Below, one piece after another: positions 8,801-15,909 of a stretch of 44,069 nt of DNA (within the stretch, counting starts at the first letter, position 1; every line of letters begins with the position of its first letter). Origin of the DNA: Rhodospirillales bacterium (GTDB lineage: Bacteria; Pseudomonadota; Alphaproteobacteria; Reyranellales; Reyranellaceae); NCBI GenBank assembly GCA_016185145.1, contig JACPOB010000191.1, positions 1 through 44,069 on the forward strand. The letters run 5' to 3'. The translations under genes were made by a program, and so were the position numbers. The notes below the pieces were generated by a model. That model was not told the origin of the DNA. It ran no database searches and saw nothing but the letters and a program-made list of their open reading frames with translations.

Positions 8801-9526
8801 ATGGAACGGACCCTGACCGAGGACGCCCTGCTGGGCGGCCGCGTACAGTTGTTACAACCCGCTCGCGGCTACCGCGTCGCCGTCGACGCCGTGCTGCTGG
8901 CGGCCGCCGTCGATGCCGGGCCCGGACAGCGTGTCCTCGATCTCGGCGCCGGCGTCGGCGCCGTCGGCCTGTGTCTCGCGGCGCGGCTGCCCGGCTGCCG
9001 CATCGTCGGCATCGAGCTGCAGGCGGCCCTGGCCGAGCTGGCCGAACGAAATGCCAACCTCAACGGCATGGCCGGGCGTGTGCGAACCATCGTTCATGAC
9101 CTGGCCAGGCCATTGCCGGCCGATCTCGGCCGCTTCGACCATGTCGTGACCAACCCGCCTTATCTCGCCGCCGCGGTCGCCGATCCCTCTCCCGATCCCT
9201 CCAAGGCGCTGGCGACCGTCGAATCCAGCGCCGACCTGGCGCGCTGGCTGGCAGTGGCCACGGCGGCGGCGGAACCTGCAGGCACCCTGATCGTCATCCA
9301 TCGCAGCGACCGTCTGGAAGAGCTTCTCGGCCGTCTCGACGATTTGGGCTGGGGCGACATCACGGTGAAGCGCCTGCCGCCCGCGGCGCGCATCCTGGTG
9401 CGCGCCCGCCGCGCCGACCGGCCGACACGACGCGATGCGCCGGCCCTCACGCTGCATCGGCCGGGCGGCGGCTACACCGACGAAGCCGAGGCCATCCTGC
9501 GCCACGCCGCGCCGCTTGCCTTCTGA
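8801..9526 (+). CDS. tRNA1(Val) adenine-37 N6-methyltransferase-like protein
   Basis: A 241-residue class I SAM-dependent methyltransferase. The SAM-binding motif VLDLGAGVGAVGL lies at 45-57 and the amino-methylating NPPY tetrad at 118-121. The N-terminus (DALLGGRVQLLQPARGYRVAVDAVLLAAAV) matches the TrmN6/YfiC group, which methylates N6 of A37 in tRNA-Val. In that group Asn-Pro-Pro-Tyr places the exocyclic amine. The family is well supported; the exact tRNA target is inferred. It starts a plus-strand run with sppA (24-nt gap) and the NTF2-like gene. Confidence 0.82.
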   Translation: MERTLTEDALLGGRVQLLQPARGYRVAVDAVLLAAAVDAGPGQRVLDLGAGVGAVGLCLAARLPGCRIVGIELQAALAELAERNANLNGMAGRVRTIVHDLARPLPADLGRFDHVVTNPPYLAAAVADPSPDPSKALATVESSADLARWLAVATAAAEPAGTLIVIHRSDRLEELLGRLDDLGWGDITVKRLPPAARILVRARRADRPTRRDAPALTLHRPGGGYTDEAEAILRHAAPLAF

Positions 9527-9550
9527 GGTCGCCGCGGGGACATTGCCGCC

Positions 9551-10393
9551 ATGCTCGCTTGGCTAAAGGACCGCTTCCGCCGCGGCCCCGTCGTTCCGGT
9601 CGTCCGCCTGTCCGGGGTCATCGCCTCGGGCGGTCTTTTGGGCAGTCGCGGCCTTTCCATCGAAAGCGTGGCGCCGCTGCTCAAGCGTGCCTTCGACGTG
9701 CGCGGCGCCAAGGCGGTGGCGCTCACCATCAACTCCCCCGGCGGCTCGCCGGTCCAGTCGGCGCTGATCGGCCAGCGCATCCGCCTGCTTGCGGCGGAGA
9801 AGAACGTGAAGGTGATCGCCTTCGTCGAAGACGTTGCGGCATCGGGCGGCTACTGGCTCGCCTGCGCCGCCGACGAGATCATCGTCGATCCGAGCTCGAT
9901 CGTGGGCTCGATCGGCGTCATCAGCGCGGGCTTCGGCTTCCAGGATTTGATCGCCCGCATCGGCGTCGAGCGCCGCATGCACACCTCGGGCGAGCGCAAG
10001 TCGATGCTCGATCCCTTCGGGCCGGAGAAGCCCGAGGACGTCGAACGCCTGCATCGCCTGCAGGCCGAGATCCATGACGGCTTCAAGGACTGGGTGCGCG
10101 AGCGCCGCGCCGGCAAGCTGAAAGCCGACGAGGCCACCCTGTTCAGCGGCGAGTTCTGGACCGGCAAGCGCGGACTGGAGCTCGGCCTGGTCGACGGGAC
10201 GGGCGAGTTGCGCGCCACCCTGCAGGCGCGCTACGGCGCCAAGGTGCACCTGCCGGTGATCGCCCCGCGCCGCCGGCTGCTGTCGCGCTTCGGGCTCGGC
10301 ACATCGATTGGCGGAACGGACATCGACGGCATCGGGCCCGCGACGTTGGCAGCGATCGAAGAGCGCCTACACTGGCAACGGTTTGGACTATAG
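9551..10393 (+). CDS. SppA-like S49 family serine peptidase
   Basis: A short-form (280-residue) signal-peptide-peptidase/protease IV relative. The catalytic Ser98 is in DVAASGGYWLA and Lys150 in SGERKSMLD; their 52-residue spacing equals that of the Ser-Lys dyad in the short Bacillus SppA. The GSIGVI strand at 119-124 is typical. There is no obvious N-terminal membrane anchor: the first residues (MLAWLKDRFRR) form a short amphipathic basic segment, so it may be peripheral or cytoplasmic, as in some alphaproteobacterial homologues. Likely role: clearing cleaved signal peptides or membrane protein fragments. It is 9 nt from the next gene, so co-transcribed. Confidence 0.88.
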   Translation: MLAWLKDRFRRGPVVPVVRLSGVIASGGLLGSRGLSIESVAPLLKRAFDVRGAKAVALTINSPGGSPVQSALIGQRIRLLAAEKNVKVIAFVEDVAASGGYWLACAADEIIVDPSSIVGSIGVISAGFGFQDLIARIGVERRMHTSGERKSMLDPFGPEKPEDVERLHRLQAEIHDGFKDWVRERRAGKLKADEATLFSGEFWTGKRGLELGLVDGTGELRATLQARYGAKVHLPVIAPRRRLLSRFGLGTSIGGTDIDGIGPATLAAIEERLHWQRFGL

Positions 10394-10402
10394 GAACAGG
10401 CG

Positions 10403-10855
10403 ATGAAACTGCTCACCCCCGTGCATCCCGACGACATGTCGGCCGTTCGAACCTGGTTCGAGACGCTGGCCAGCCATTGCCGCGACGTCGACTACGAGGG
10501 CGCACGCCCGATCTTCGCCGAGGACATGATCGCCTTCGGCACCTTCACCGACTTCATGACGGGCCGCGATCTCGCCGAGGAGAAGCAGTGGCGCAACGTC
10601 TGGGGCACCATCCGCAACTTCCGCTACGACCTCAACAAGATCGAGGCCATCGTCTCGGCCGACCGGCTGACGGCGATCGGCATGGCGGTCTGGCAGTCCG
10701 ACGGCTTCCATCCCAACGGCGACCGCTTCGACCGGCCGGGCCGCACCACCGTCACGCTCGGCCGCAAGAATATCGGCGATCCTTTCGTCGCCACCCACAC
10801 CCACATGTCGCTGTTCCGCGGCACGCCCGAACGGAGCTACGGCAAGTTCGGCTGA
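10403..10855 (+). CDS. NTF2-like (SnoaL-type) protein
   Basis: A 150-residue cone-shaped alpha+beta-barrel protein of the nuclear-transport-factor-2 superfamily. Evidence is the helix WFETLASHCRDVDYEGARPIFAEDMIAFG near the start, the RNVWGTIRNFRYDLNKIEAI strand region, and beta-rich GRTTVTLGR ending in THTHMSLFRG. Such proteins are enzymes (isomerases, cyclases) or binding proteins. No catalytic residue set can be assigned. The start has AGGAACAGGCG just upstream, and the gene follows sppA by 9 nt. A family A repeat follows the stop directly. Confidence 0.72.
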   Translation: MKLLTPVHPDDMSAVRTWFETLASHCRDVDYEGARPIFAEDMIAFGTFTDFMTGRDLAEEKQWRNVWGTIRNFRYDLNKIEAIVSADRLTAIGMAVWQSDGFHPNGDRFDRPGRTTVTLGRKNIGDPFVATHTHMSLFRGTPERSYGKFG

Positions 10856-10863
10856 AGTTGCTT

Positions 10864-10994
10864 CCTCCCCAGCGAAGCTGGGGAGGTGTCGGCGTCTTCG
10901 CCGACGGAGGGGTCATGAGCACCAGTCGTGATGCTCATGACCCCTCCGTCCGCTTCGCGGACACCTCCCCTTCGCGGACTCCGCGAAGGGGAGG
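10864..10994. repeat. Composite palindromic repeat, family A, copy 3
   Basis: Stems in order: CCTCCCCAGC-GAA-GCTGGGGAGG; GTCGGCG-TCTT-CGCCGAC; a central GGAGGGGTCATGAGC paired with GCTCATGACCCCTCC; GTCCGC-TTC-GCGGAC; and a last stem CCTCCCCTTCGCG / CGCGAAGGGGAGG. It sits between the convergent NTF2-like gene (plus) and carbamoylase gene (minus). It is the longest and best-paired of the three copies in the window. Confidence 0.87.
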
Positions 10995-10998
10995 AAGA

Positions 10999-11931
10999 TC
11001 ACGGATCCATCGCGCCCTTGCGCTCGACGATCAGGCGGTACTGGTCGGGCTGGCGGTGGATCGCGAAGTTGAAGGTCGTGCGCTTGTAGCTTTGACCGGC
11101 GTCGAGGTCGCAGCGATGCACCACCAGCTCGTCGGCCTCGCCGCCGGCGCGCGCCACCACCTTGCCGGACGGCGCCACGATCATCGAGTCGGCGAGCGAA
11201 GGCACGCCCTCCTCGTTGCCGCCCTTGGCCACGCCCACGACCCAGGTGCCGTTCTGGTAGGCGCCGGCCTGCATCGAGAGCTGGTTGTGGAACCAGGAAT
11301 GCTCGTCGTGGTCGGGTGACGGCGCATTGTGCAGGGGCGTGTTGTAGCCCAGCAGGACCATCTCGACGTTCTGCAGGCCCATGACGCGATAGGTCTCGGG
11401 CCAGCGCCGGTCGTTGCAGATGCACATGCCTATGTTGCCGCCGAACGCCTTGAACACCGGGAAGCCGAGATTGCCGACCTCGAAGTAGCGCTTCTCCAGG
11501 TGCTGGAACGGCCGCTCGGGCTCATGCTCGGCGTGGCCCGGCAGATGGACCTTGCGGTACTTGCCGACGATCCGGCCGTCGCGTTCGACCAGAATGGAGG
11601 TGTTGAAACGCCGAACACGGCCGTTCTCGCTGGCGAGCTCGGCGTAGCCCAGGCAGAAGCCCATGGCGAGGCGCTTCGCCTCGGTGAAGAGCGGCGCCGT
11701 CTCGTTCGACGGCATCTCCTGCTCGAAGAAGGCATCGATCTCGGCCTGATCGGTCATCCACCAGCGCGGAAAGAACGTCGTCAGCGTGAGCTCGGGGAAG
11801 ACCACCAGCTCGCAGCCCATGCGCTTGGCCTCGCGCAGATGCGCGATCAGGCGCTCGACCACGTCGCGGCGCGAATGGCTGCGCTGGATCGGGCCCATTT
11901 GCGCGGCGCCCACGGTCAGAAAACGGGTCAT
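10999..11931 (-). CDS. N-carbamoyl-D-amino-acid hydrolase (nitrilase superfamily)
   Basis: Carbon-nitrogen hydrolase of 310 residues that closely follows the known Agrobacterium D-carbamoylase. The Glu-Lys-Cys triad is at E47 (VVFPELTLTTFFPRWW), K127 (GKYRKVHLPGH) and C172 (GMCICNDRRWPE), the same numbers as in that enzyme. It would release a D-amino acid, CO2 and ammonia from an N-carbamoyl-D-amino acid. Its ATG overlaps the stop of the DapD-like gene by 4 nt, so the two are translationally coupled. No hydantoinase is in the window, so the natural substrate may be another ureido compound. The family is firm and the substrate likely. Confidence 0.88.
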   Translation of the reverse strand: MTRFLTVGAAQMGPIQRSHSRRDVVERLIAHLREAKRMGCELVVFPELTLTTFFPRWWMTDQAEIDAFFEQEMPSNETAPLFTEAKRLAMGFCLGYAELASENGRVRRFNTSILVERDGRIVGKYRKVHLPGHAEHEPERPFQHLEKRYFEVGNLGFPVFKAFGGNIGMCICNDRRWPETYRVMGLQNVEMVLLGYNTPLHNAPSPDHDEHSWFHNQLSMQAGAYQNGTWVVGVAKGGNEEGVPSLADSMIVAPSGKVVARAGGEADELVVHRCDLDAGQSYKRTTFNFAIHRQPDQYRLIVERKGAMDP

Positions 11932-12908
11932 GTCACGCCCGCCGTAGCATGAAGCTGCGCGTTCAAGGTGCCCCAGGCCTTCCTGCGAACAATCGCCTCG
12001 AGCGCGCCGGTCTGCGAATTGCGCCAGAACATGAGGTTCGACCGACCCGACAACGTACCGGCCTTCACCACGCTTCCGTCCTCCAACCGCACGCGCGCAC
12101 CGGCGGTGATGTAGCAGCCGGCCTCGACCACGCAGTCGTCGCCGAGCGAGATGCCGATGCCGGCGTTGGCCCCGATGAGGCAGCGTTCGCCGACCGTGAC
12201 CTGCACCTTTCCGCCGCCGGACAGCGTGCCCATGATCGAGGCGCCGCCACCGACGTCGCTGCCGTGACCGACCACGACGCCCGCGCTGATGCGCCCTTCG
12301 ACCATGCAGGTGCCGAGTGTCCCGGCATTGAAGTTGCAGAAGCCCTCATGCATCACGATGGTGCCGGCGGCGAGGTGTGCGCCCAGCCGGACCCGCGCGG
12401 CATCGGCGATGCGGACATCGCCCGGCACGACGTAATCGGTCATGCGCGGGATCTTGTCGATGCCGCGGACGTCCAGCCCCACGCCTTCGAGGCGCGCCCT
12501 GATGCGGGCCGCATCGAGGACGTCGAGCGGGCACGGGCCGAGGGACGTCCAGGCGACGGTCGGCAACAGCTGGAACATGCCGTCGAGGTTCACGGTATTG
12601 GGCCGCACCAGCCGGTGGCTGAGCAGATGAAGGCGGAGATAGACGTCGTGCAGGTCGACGGGCTTGTCGGCCAGCGACGCGATCTCGGTGCGGATCGGCA
12701 CGACCTCGACCTGGCGGATGTCGTCCGTGCGCGCATGGCGCGCGAGATCCTCCGCGGAATGGCCGGGCAGAGCGAGGCCGGCCAAGCGGCGTGTCGCCGC
12801 TTGGCCAGAGGAGGTCAGTTTCAGGTCCAGGAACCAGGCGTCGAGCACCGCCCCGTCCCTGGCGACGGTGGCGAAGCCCTCTCCCAACGCACCCGACGTA
12901 TCGTACAT
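11928..12908 (-). CDS. dapD: Tetrahydrodipicolinate N-succinyltransferase, actinobacterial type
   Basis: Left-handed beta-helix acyltransferase of 326 residues. It matches the Mycobacterium-type DapD rather than the shorter enzyme usual in alphaproteobacteria: the N-terminus GFATVARDGAVLDAWF, the middle LRLHLLSHRLV and FPRMVDYVVP-like IPRMTDYVVPGDVRIAD, then hexapeptide repeats with MHEGFCNFNAGTLG, MVEGRISAGVVVG and GISLGDDCVVEAG. The reaction would be succinyl-CoA plus tetrahydrodipicolinate, in lysine and peptidoglycan synthesis. Its operon partners, uronate dehydrogenase (9-nt gap) and D-carbamoylase (overlap), are not lysine genes, so another amine acceptor is possible. Confidence 0.83.
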   Translation of the reverse strand: MYDTSGALGEGFATVARDGAVLDAWFLDLKLTSSGQAATRRLAGLALPGHSAEDLARHARTDDIRQVEVVPIRTEIASLADKPVDLHDVYLRLHLLSHRLVRPNTVNLDGMFQLLPTVAWTSLGPCPLDVLDAARIRARLEGVGLDVRGIDKIPRMTDYVVPGDVRIADAARVRLGAHLAAGTIVMHEGFCNFNAGTLGTCMVEGRISAGVVVGHGSDVGGGASIMGTLSGGGKVQVTVGERCLIGANAGIGISLGDDCVVEAGCYITAGARVRLEDGSVVKAGTLSGRSNLMFWRNSQTGALEAIVRRKAWGTLNAQLHATAGVT

Positions 12909-12917
12909 CCGCCGAGA

Positions 12918-13745
12918 CTATGGCCCGGCGCGCTTCACGTCATTGGTGAATTCGTCGGCGCAGAAGGTGCCGCCCTGGAACAGGTCGCCCACCGGATTGG
13001 GCCCGATCTTGGCCTGCTCGGCCTCGGCATGGGCGCGGTGGTCTTCGGCCTTGCTCTGGGGCCGGTAGCCCAAAGCGCGAGCGCGCGAGTTGTCCCACCA
13101 TCCGGCGGCATTGTCCGAGGCGCCGTAAAAGATCTCGAAACGGATGTCCGGATGGTTCAAGCCGATGCCGATCAGCTGCACGATGTCCTCGGGAGAGATC
13201 CAGATCGACAGCCGACGCACGTCGAGCGGCCGCGGGCCCACATTGCCGATGCGCAGGCAGGTCACGATCATGCCGTGCTTGTCGGAATAGAGCGCGCCCA
13301 GCGCCTCGCCGAACGCCTTGCTGACGCCGTAGCGGCTGTCGGGCCGCACCGTGACGTCGGTGCCGATCTTGCGCTTGCGCGGATAGAAGCCCACGGCATG
13401 GTTGGAAGAGGCGAAGATCACGCGCTTCACGCCGGCCTGGCGCGCCGCCTCGAAGAGATTGTAGCAGCCGATGATGTTGGCCTGCAGGATGGTGTCCCAC
13501 GGTCCCTCGACCGAGTAGCCGCCGAGATGGATGACGCTGTCGGCGCCCTTGACGGCGGCGGCCACCTCGTCGGGCTTGGTGAGGTCGGCGGCAACGAAGG
13601 TCTCCGACGGCAGCAGGTCCTTGGGGCTAACCTTGTCGCTCAGCACCAGGCCCGGATAGAGCGGCGCCAGCAACGGCCGGATCATGGTGCCGATGCCGCC
13701 GGCTGCGCCGGTGAAGACGATGCGCCGCTCGCTAGCGTCGGCCAT
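12918..13745 (-). CDS. NAD-dependent uronate dehydrogenase-like SDR
   Basis: A 275-residue extended short-chain dehydrogenase. The NAD-binding TGAAGGIG is at 12-19, the catalytic Tyr139 and Lys143 are in YGVSK, and FASSNHAVGFYP and the C-terminal AGWWDNS segment match Agrobacterium-type uronate dehydrogenase, which oxidises galacturonate or glucuronate to the aldarolactone. The ATG at 13745 has AAGGAG six bases upstream. It leads an operon with the DapD-like and carbamoylase genes. No other uronate catabolic gene is in the window, so the substrate is tentative. Confidence 0.82.
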   Translation of the reverse strand: MADASERRIVFTGAAGGIGTMIRPLLAPLYPGLVLSDKVSPKDLLPSETFVAADLTKPDEVAAAVKGADSVIHLGGYSVEGPWDTILQANIIGCYNLFEAARQAGVKRVIFASSNHAVGFYPRKRKIGTDVTVRPDSRYGVSKAFGEALGALYSDKHGMIVTCLRIGNVGPRPLDVRRLSIWISPEDIVQLIGIGLNHPDIRFEIFYGASDNAAGWWDNSRARALGYRPQSKAEDHRAHAEAEQAKIGPNPVGDLFQGGTFCADEFTNDVKRAGP

Positions 13746-13827
13746 GTTTTTCTCCTTCTGCCAGTTTGCGATAGCGCTCGATCGAGCGCGTGAGCTGCTC
13801 GCTCATGCTCATGCTGGATGGGTTGGA

Positions 13828-13857
13828 GATAAGCCCGCCGCTCGGCCGGCGTGTCAA
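13828..13857 (-). promoter_or_regulatory. Possible promoter of the udh-dapD-carbamoylase operon
   Basis: On the minus strand a consensus TTGACA (13857-13852) is followed after 18 nt by CTTATC (13833-13828). The -35 is perfect, the -10 poor. The rest of the 257-bp gap 13746-14002 holds only a 26-codon reading frame (13812-13732, MSMSEQLTRSIERYRK...) that overlaps the udh start and has no ribosome binding site. Confidence 0.3.
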
Positions 13858-14002
13858 TCGAAAGCCGCATTCTCTGGCGCGGAATGACATGGCTGCCGAG
13901 AAAGGCCGGGAGGCGCTGGACGCTCTTTTCCGCCTGCGTACCAGCCTTCTCGCTCGCGCAACCAACCTGTTCCCGGGCAAGTTCCGAGGGTAAAAGGCCG
14001 GC

Positions 14003-14425
14003 ATGTCCGGCCACATCCGTCGCGCCCGCCCCGAGGAGCGCCCGCGCATCACCGAGATCCGCCTCGCCGTGCGTGAGAACCAGCTGCTCGATCCGTCGCG
14101 GGTGACCGACGCCGACTATCAGTGGTTCTCCGAGACCCCCGGCATCTGGGTGTGGGAGGAGGACGGCCGCATCCTGGGCTTCTCCGCCGCCGACACGCGC
14201 GACGGCACCATCTGGGCGCTGTTCATCGATCCCGATCACGAGGGCCGCGGCATCGGCCGAGCCCTGCTGGCCAAAGCCTGCGACGTGCTGCGCCAGGCGG
14301 GCCATCGCACCGCCACGCTCGGCACCGAGCCCGGCTCGCGCGCCGATCGCTTCTATCGCCAGGCCGGCTGGATGGCCCTGCACATCGACAAGCGCGGCGA
14401 GCAGATCCTGCGGCTAGACCTCTGA
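14003..14425 (+). CDS. GNAT family N-acetyltransferase
   Basis: A 140-residue acyl-CoA-dependent acetyltransferase. The acetyl-CoA pyrophosphate loop appears as the motif A region DPDHEGRGIGRALL (Gln/Arg-x-x-Gly-x-Gly/Ala form), preceded by the WALFID strand. Motif B is FYRQAGW near the C-terminus. The acceptor cannot be told. The gene is convergent with the M20 hydrolase gene, and their 3' ends overlap by 12 nt. A plain cytoplasmic modifying enzyme, with no linked target gene obvious. Confidence 0.85.
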   Translation: MSGHIRRARPEERPRITEIRLAVRENQLLDPSRVTDADYQWFSETPGIWVWEEDGRILGFSAADTRDGTIWALFIDPDHEGRGIGRALLAKACDVLRQAGHRTATLGTEPGSRADRFYRQAGWMALHIDKRGEQILRLDL

Positions 14426-15640
14426 GGCGAGCTCCAGCATCAGGTTGGTCAGTACCTGCGCGCCGGCCACGAGGTCGGCCGCTTCGGTGTGCTCCTTGAC
14501 GTTGTGGCTGAGGCCCGCCACCGACGGCACGAAGATCATCGCCGTCGGGCAGATGCGCTGCATCATCTGAGCGTCGTGCCCCGCGCCCGACGGCATGCGC
14601 CGCGTCGTGAGGTTGAGCGCCCCGGCATGACGCTCGACGCGATCGACCAGGGTCGCATCGAAGATTACCGGCTCGAAGCGAGCCAGCACCTTGGCGGCGA
14701 CGTCGACACGCTCGGCCGCGGCGACCTCGGCGATGTGGTCGGCGACGCGCGCCTCGGCCTGCTTGAGCTTGTCCTCGTCGGTGTTGCGCAGGTCGACGGT
14801 GAATACGGCCCGGTTGGGCACGACGTTGATCAGGTTGGGCCTGAGCGACAGCGCGCCGACGGTGCCGACCTGATCGCCGCCCATGTCACGCGCCATCCCG
14901 CGCACGAACACGTTGACCGAGGCGGCGAGATAGCCGGCGTCGCGCCTGAGCCGCATCGGCGTCGTGCCGGCATGGTTGGAGACGCCGGTCACGGTGTATT
15001 CGGTCCACGAGATGCCCTGCACGCTCTCGACCACGCCCACCTGCACCTTCTCCTCGTCGAGGATCGGGCCCTGCTCGATATGCAGCTCGACGAAGGCATG
15101 CGGTCTCAGCGCACCCGGCCTGGCGGCGCCGAGATAGCCGATGCGGCGCAGCTCGTCGCCGACCGCGATGCCGTCCTTGTCGACGGCGGCGTAGGCCTCG
15201 TTCAGCCCCAGCCCGCCGGCATAGACCAGGCTGCCCATCATGTCGGGCTGGAAGCGCGCGCCCTCCTCGTTGGTGAAGAAGGCGACGGCGATCGGCCGGC
15301 GCGTCGTGACCTTCGCCCCGTTCAGCGCGCGCACGACTTCGAGGCCGGCCAGCACGCCGTAATTGCCGTCATAGCGGCCGCCGGTGCGTACCGTGTCGAT
15401 GTGGCTGCCGGTCATGACCGGCGCCAGGTTCTCGGTGCCGGCACGAACGCCGATCACGTTGCCGATGGCGTCGATGCGCACGTCGAGTCCGGCGGCCTTC
15501 ATCCAGCCGACGACGAGATCGCGGCCGGCCTTGTCCTCGTCGCTGAGCGCCAGCCGCGCGCAGCCGCCGCCGTCGATGGCGCCGATGCCGGCCAGTTCGT
15601 CGAGCGCGCCCAGCAGCCGCTTTTCATCGATAAGCAACAT
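14414..15640 (-). CDS. M20 family Zn hydrolase, hydantoinase/carbamoylase type
   Basis: A 408-residue dinuclear-zinc amidohydrolase of the N-carbamoyl-L-amino-acid hydrolase / allantoate amidohydrolase / beta-ureidopropionase group. Metal ligands are visible as H80 (TGSHIDTV), D91 (GRYDGNYG), E126 (NEEGARF), H187 (HIEQGP) and H384 (SHNVKEHT). The lid/dimerisation domain sits at about 205-320. GGGGAAATC before the ATG provides a ribosome binding site. Together with the D-carbamoylase at 10999 the region holds both enantiomer types. It could equally be an allantoate or ureidoglycolate enzyme; no purine genes are nearby. Confidence 0.86.
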   Translation of the reverse strand: MLLIDEKRLLGALDELAGIGAIDGGGCARLALSDEDKAGRDLVVGWMKAAGLDVRIDAIGNVIGVRAGTENLAPVMTGSHIDTVRTGGRYDGNYGVLAGLEVVRALNGAKVTTRRPIAVAFFTNEEGARFQPDMMGSLVYAGGLGLNEAYAAVDKDGIAVGDELRRIGYLGAARPGALRPHAFVELHIEQGPILDEEKVQVGVVESVQGISWTEYTVTGVSNHAGTTPMRLRRDAGYLAASVNVFVRGMARDMGGDQVGTVGALSLRPNLINVVPNRAVFTVDLRNTDEDKLKQAEARVADHIAEVAAAERVDVAAKVLARFEPVIFDATLVDRVERHAGALNLTTRRMPSGAGHDAQMMQRICPTAMIFVPSVAGLSHNVKEHTEAADLVAGAQVLTNLMLELASEV

Positions 15641-15766
15641 GATTTCCCCAATGATGCCAGGACCTTAGACTTGTGTACCGAGGGGCGCAAAATATCACGC
15701 CGGGGTGATCCGGATTGCCTTGCAACGCCGTGGGTCGAGCGTCACTTAGTGGGTCACCCTCATCCT

Positions 15767-15905
15767 CCTCCCCCGTCATACGGGGGAGGCCGGGAGGGGG
15801 AAGGCATCAGTCGAGCTGTCGATCGTTTCGGATCATGATCTTTGTCTTTCGTGAATCCTCAATGAGGCTCTCCCCCTCCCGGCCTCCCCCGTATGACGGG
15901 GGAGG
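15767..15905. repeat. Perfect 34-nt inverted repeat pair, family B, upstream of dsbD
   Basis: Arm 15767-15800 and arm 15872-15905 are exact reverse complements, 71 nt apart. Each arm contains its own CCTCCCCC-GTCATAC-GGGGGAGG hairpin. Related, degraded elements lie at 43147-43268. The right arm ends in GGGGGAGG four bases before the dsbD ATG, so the repeat supplies the Shine-Dalgarno. The gap from the M20 start to the repeat, 15641-15766, shows nothing else recognisable. Confidence 0.9.
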
Positions 15906-15909
15906 TGGC

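Noticed and set aside
6984..8816. 610-codon plus-strand frame opposite glpK and ispB
   Set aside because: It crosses a palindromic repeat and two real genes, and shows no recognisable fold.
13732..13812. 26-codon frame MSMSEQLTRSIERYRK... before udh
   Set aside because: No ribosome binding site, and it overlaps the udh start. It could be a small coupling ORF but nothing supports it.
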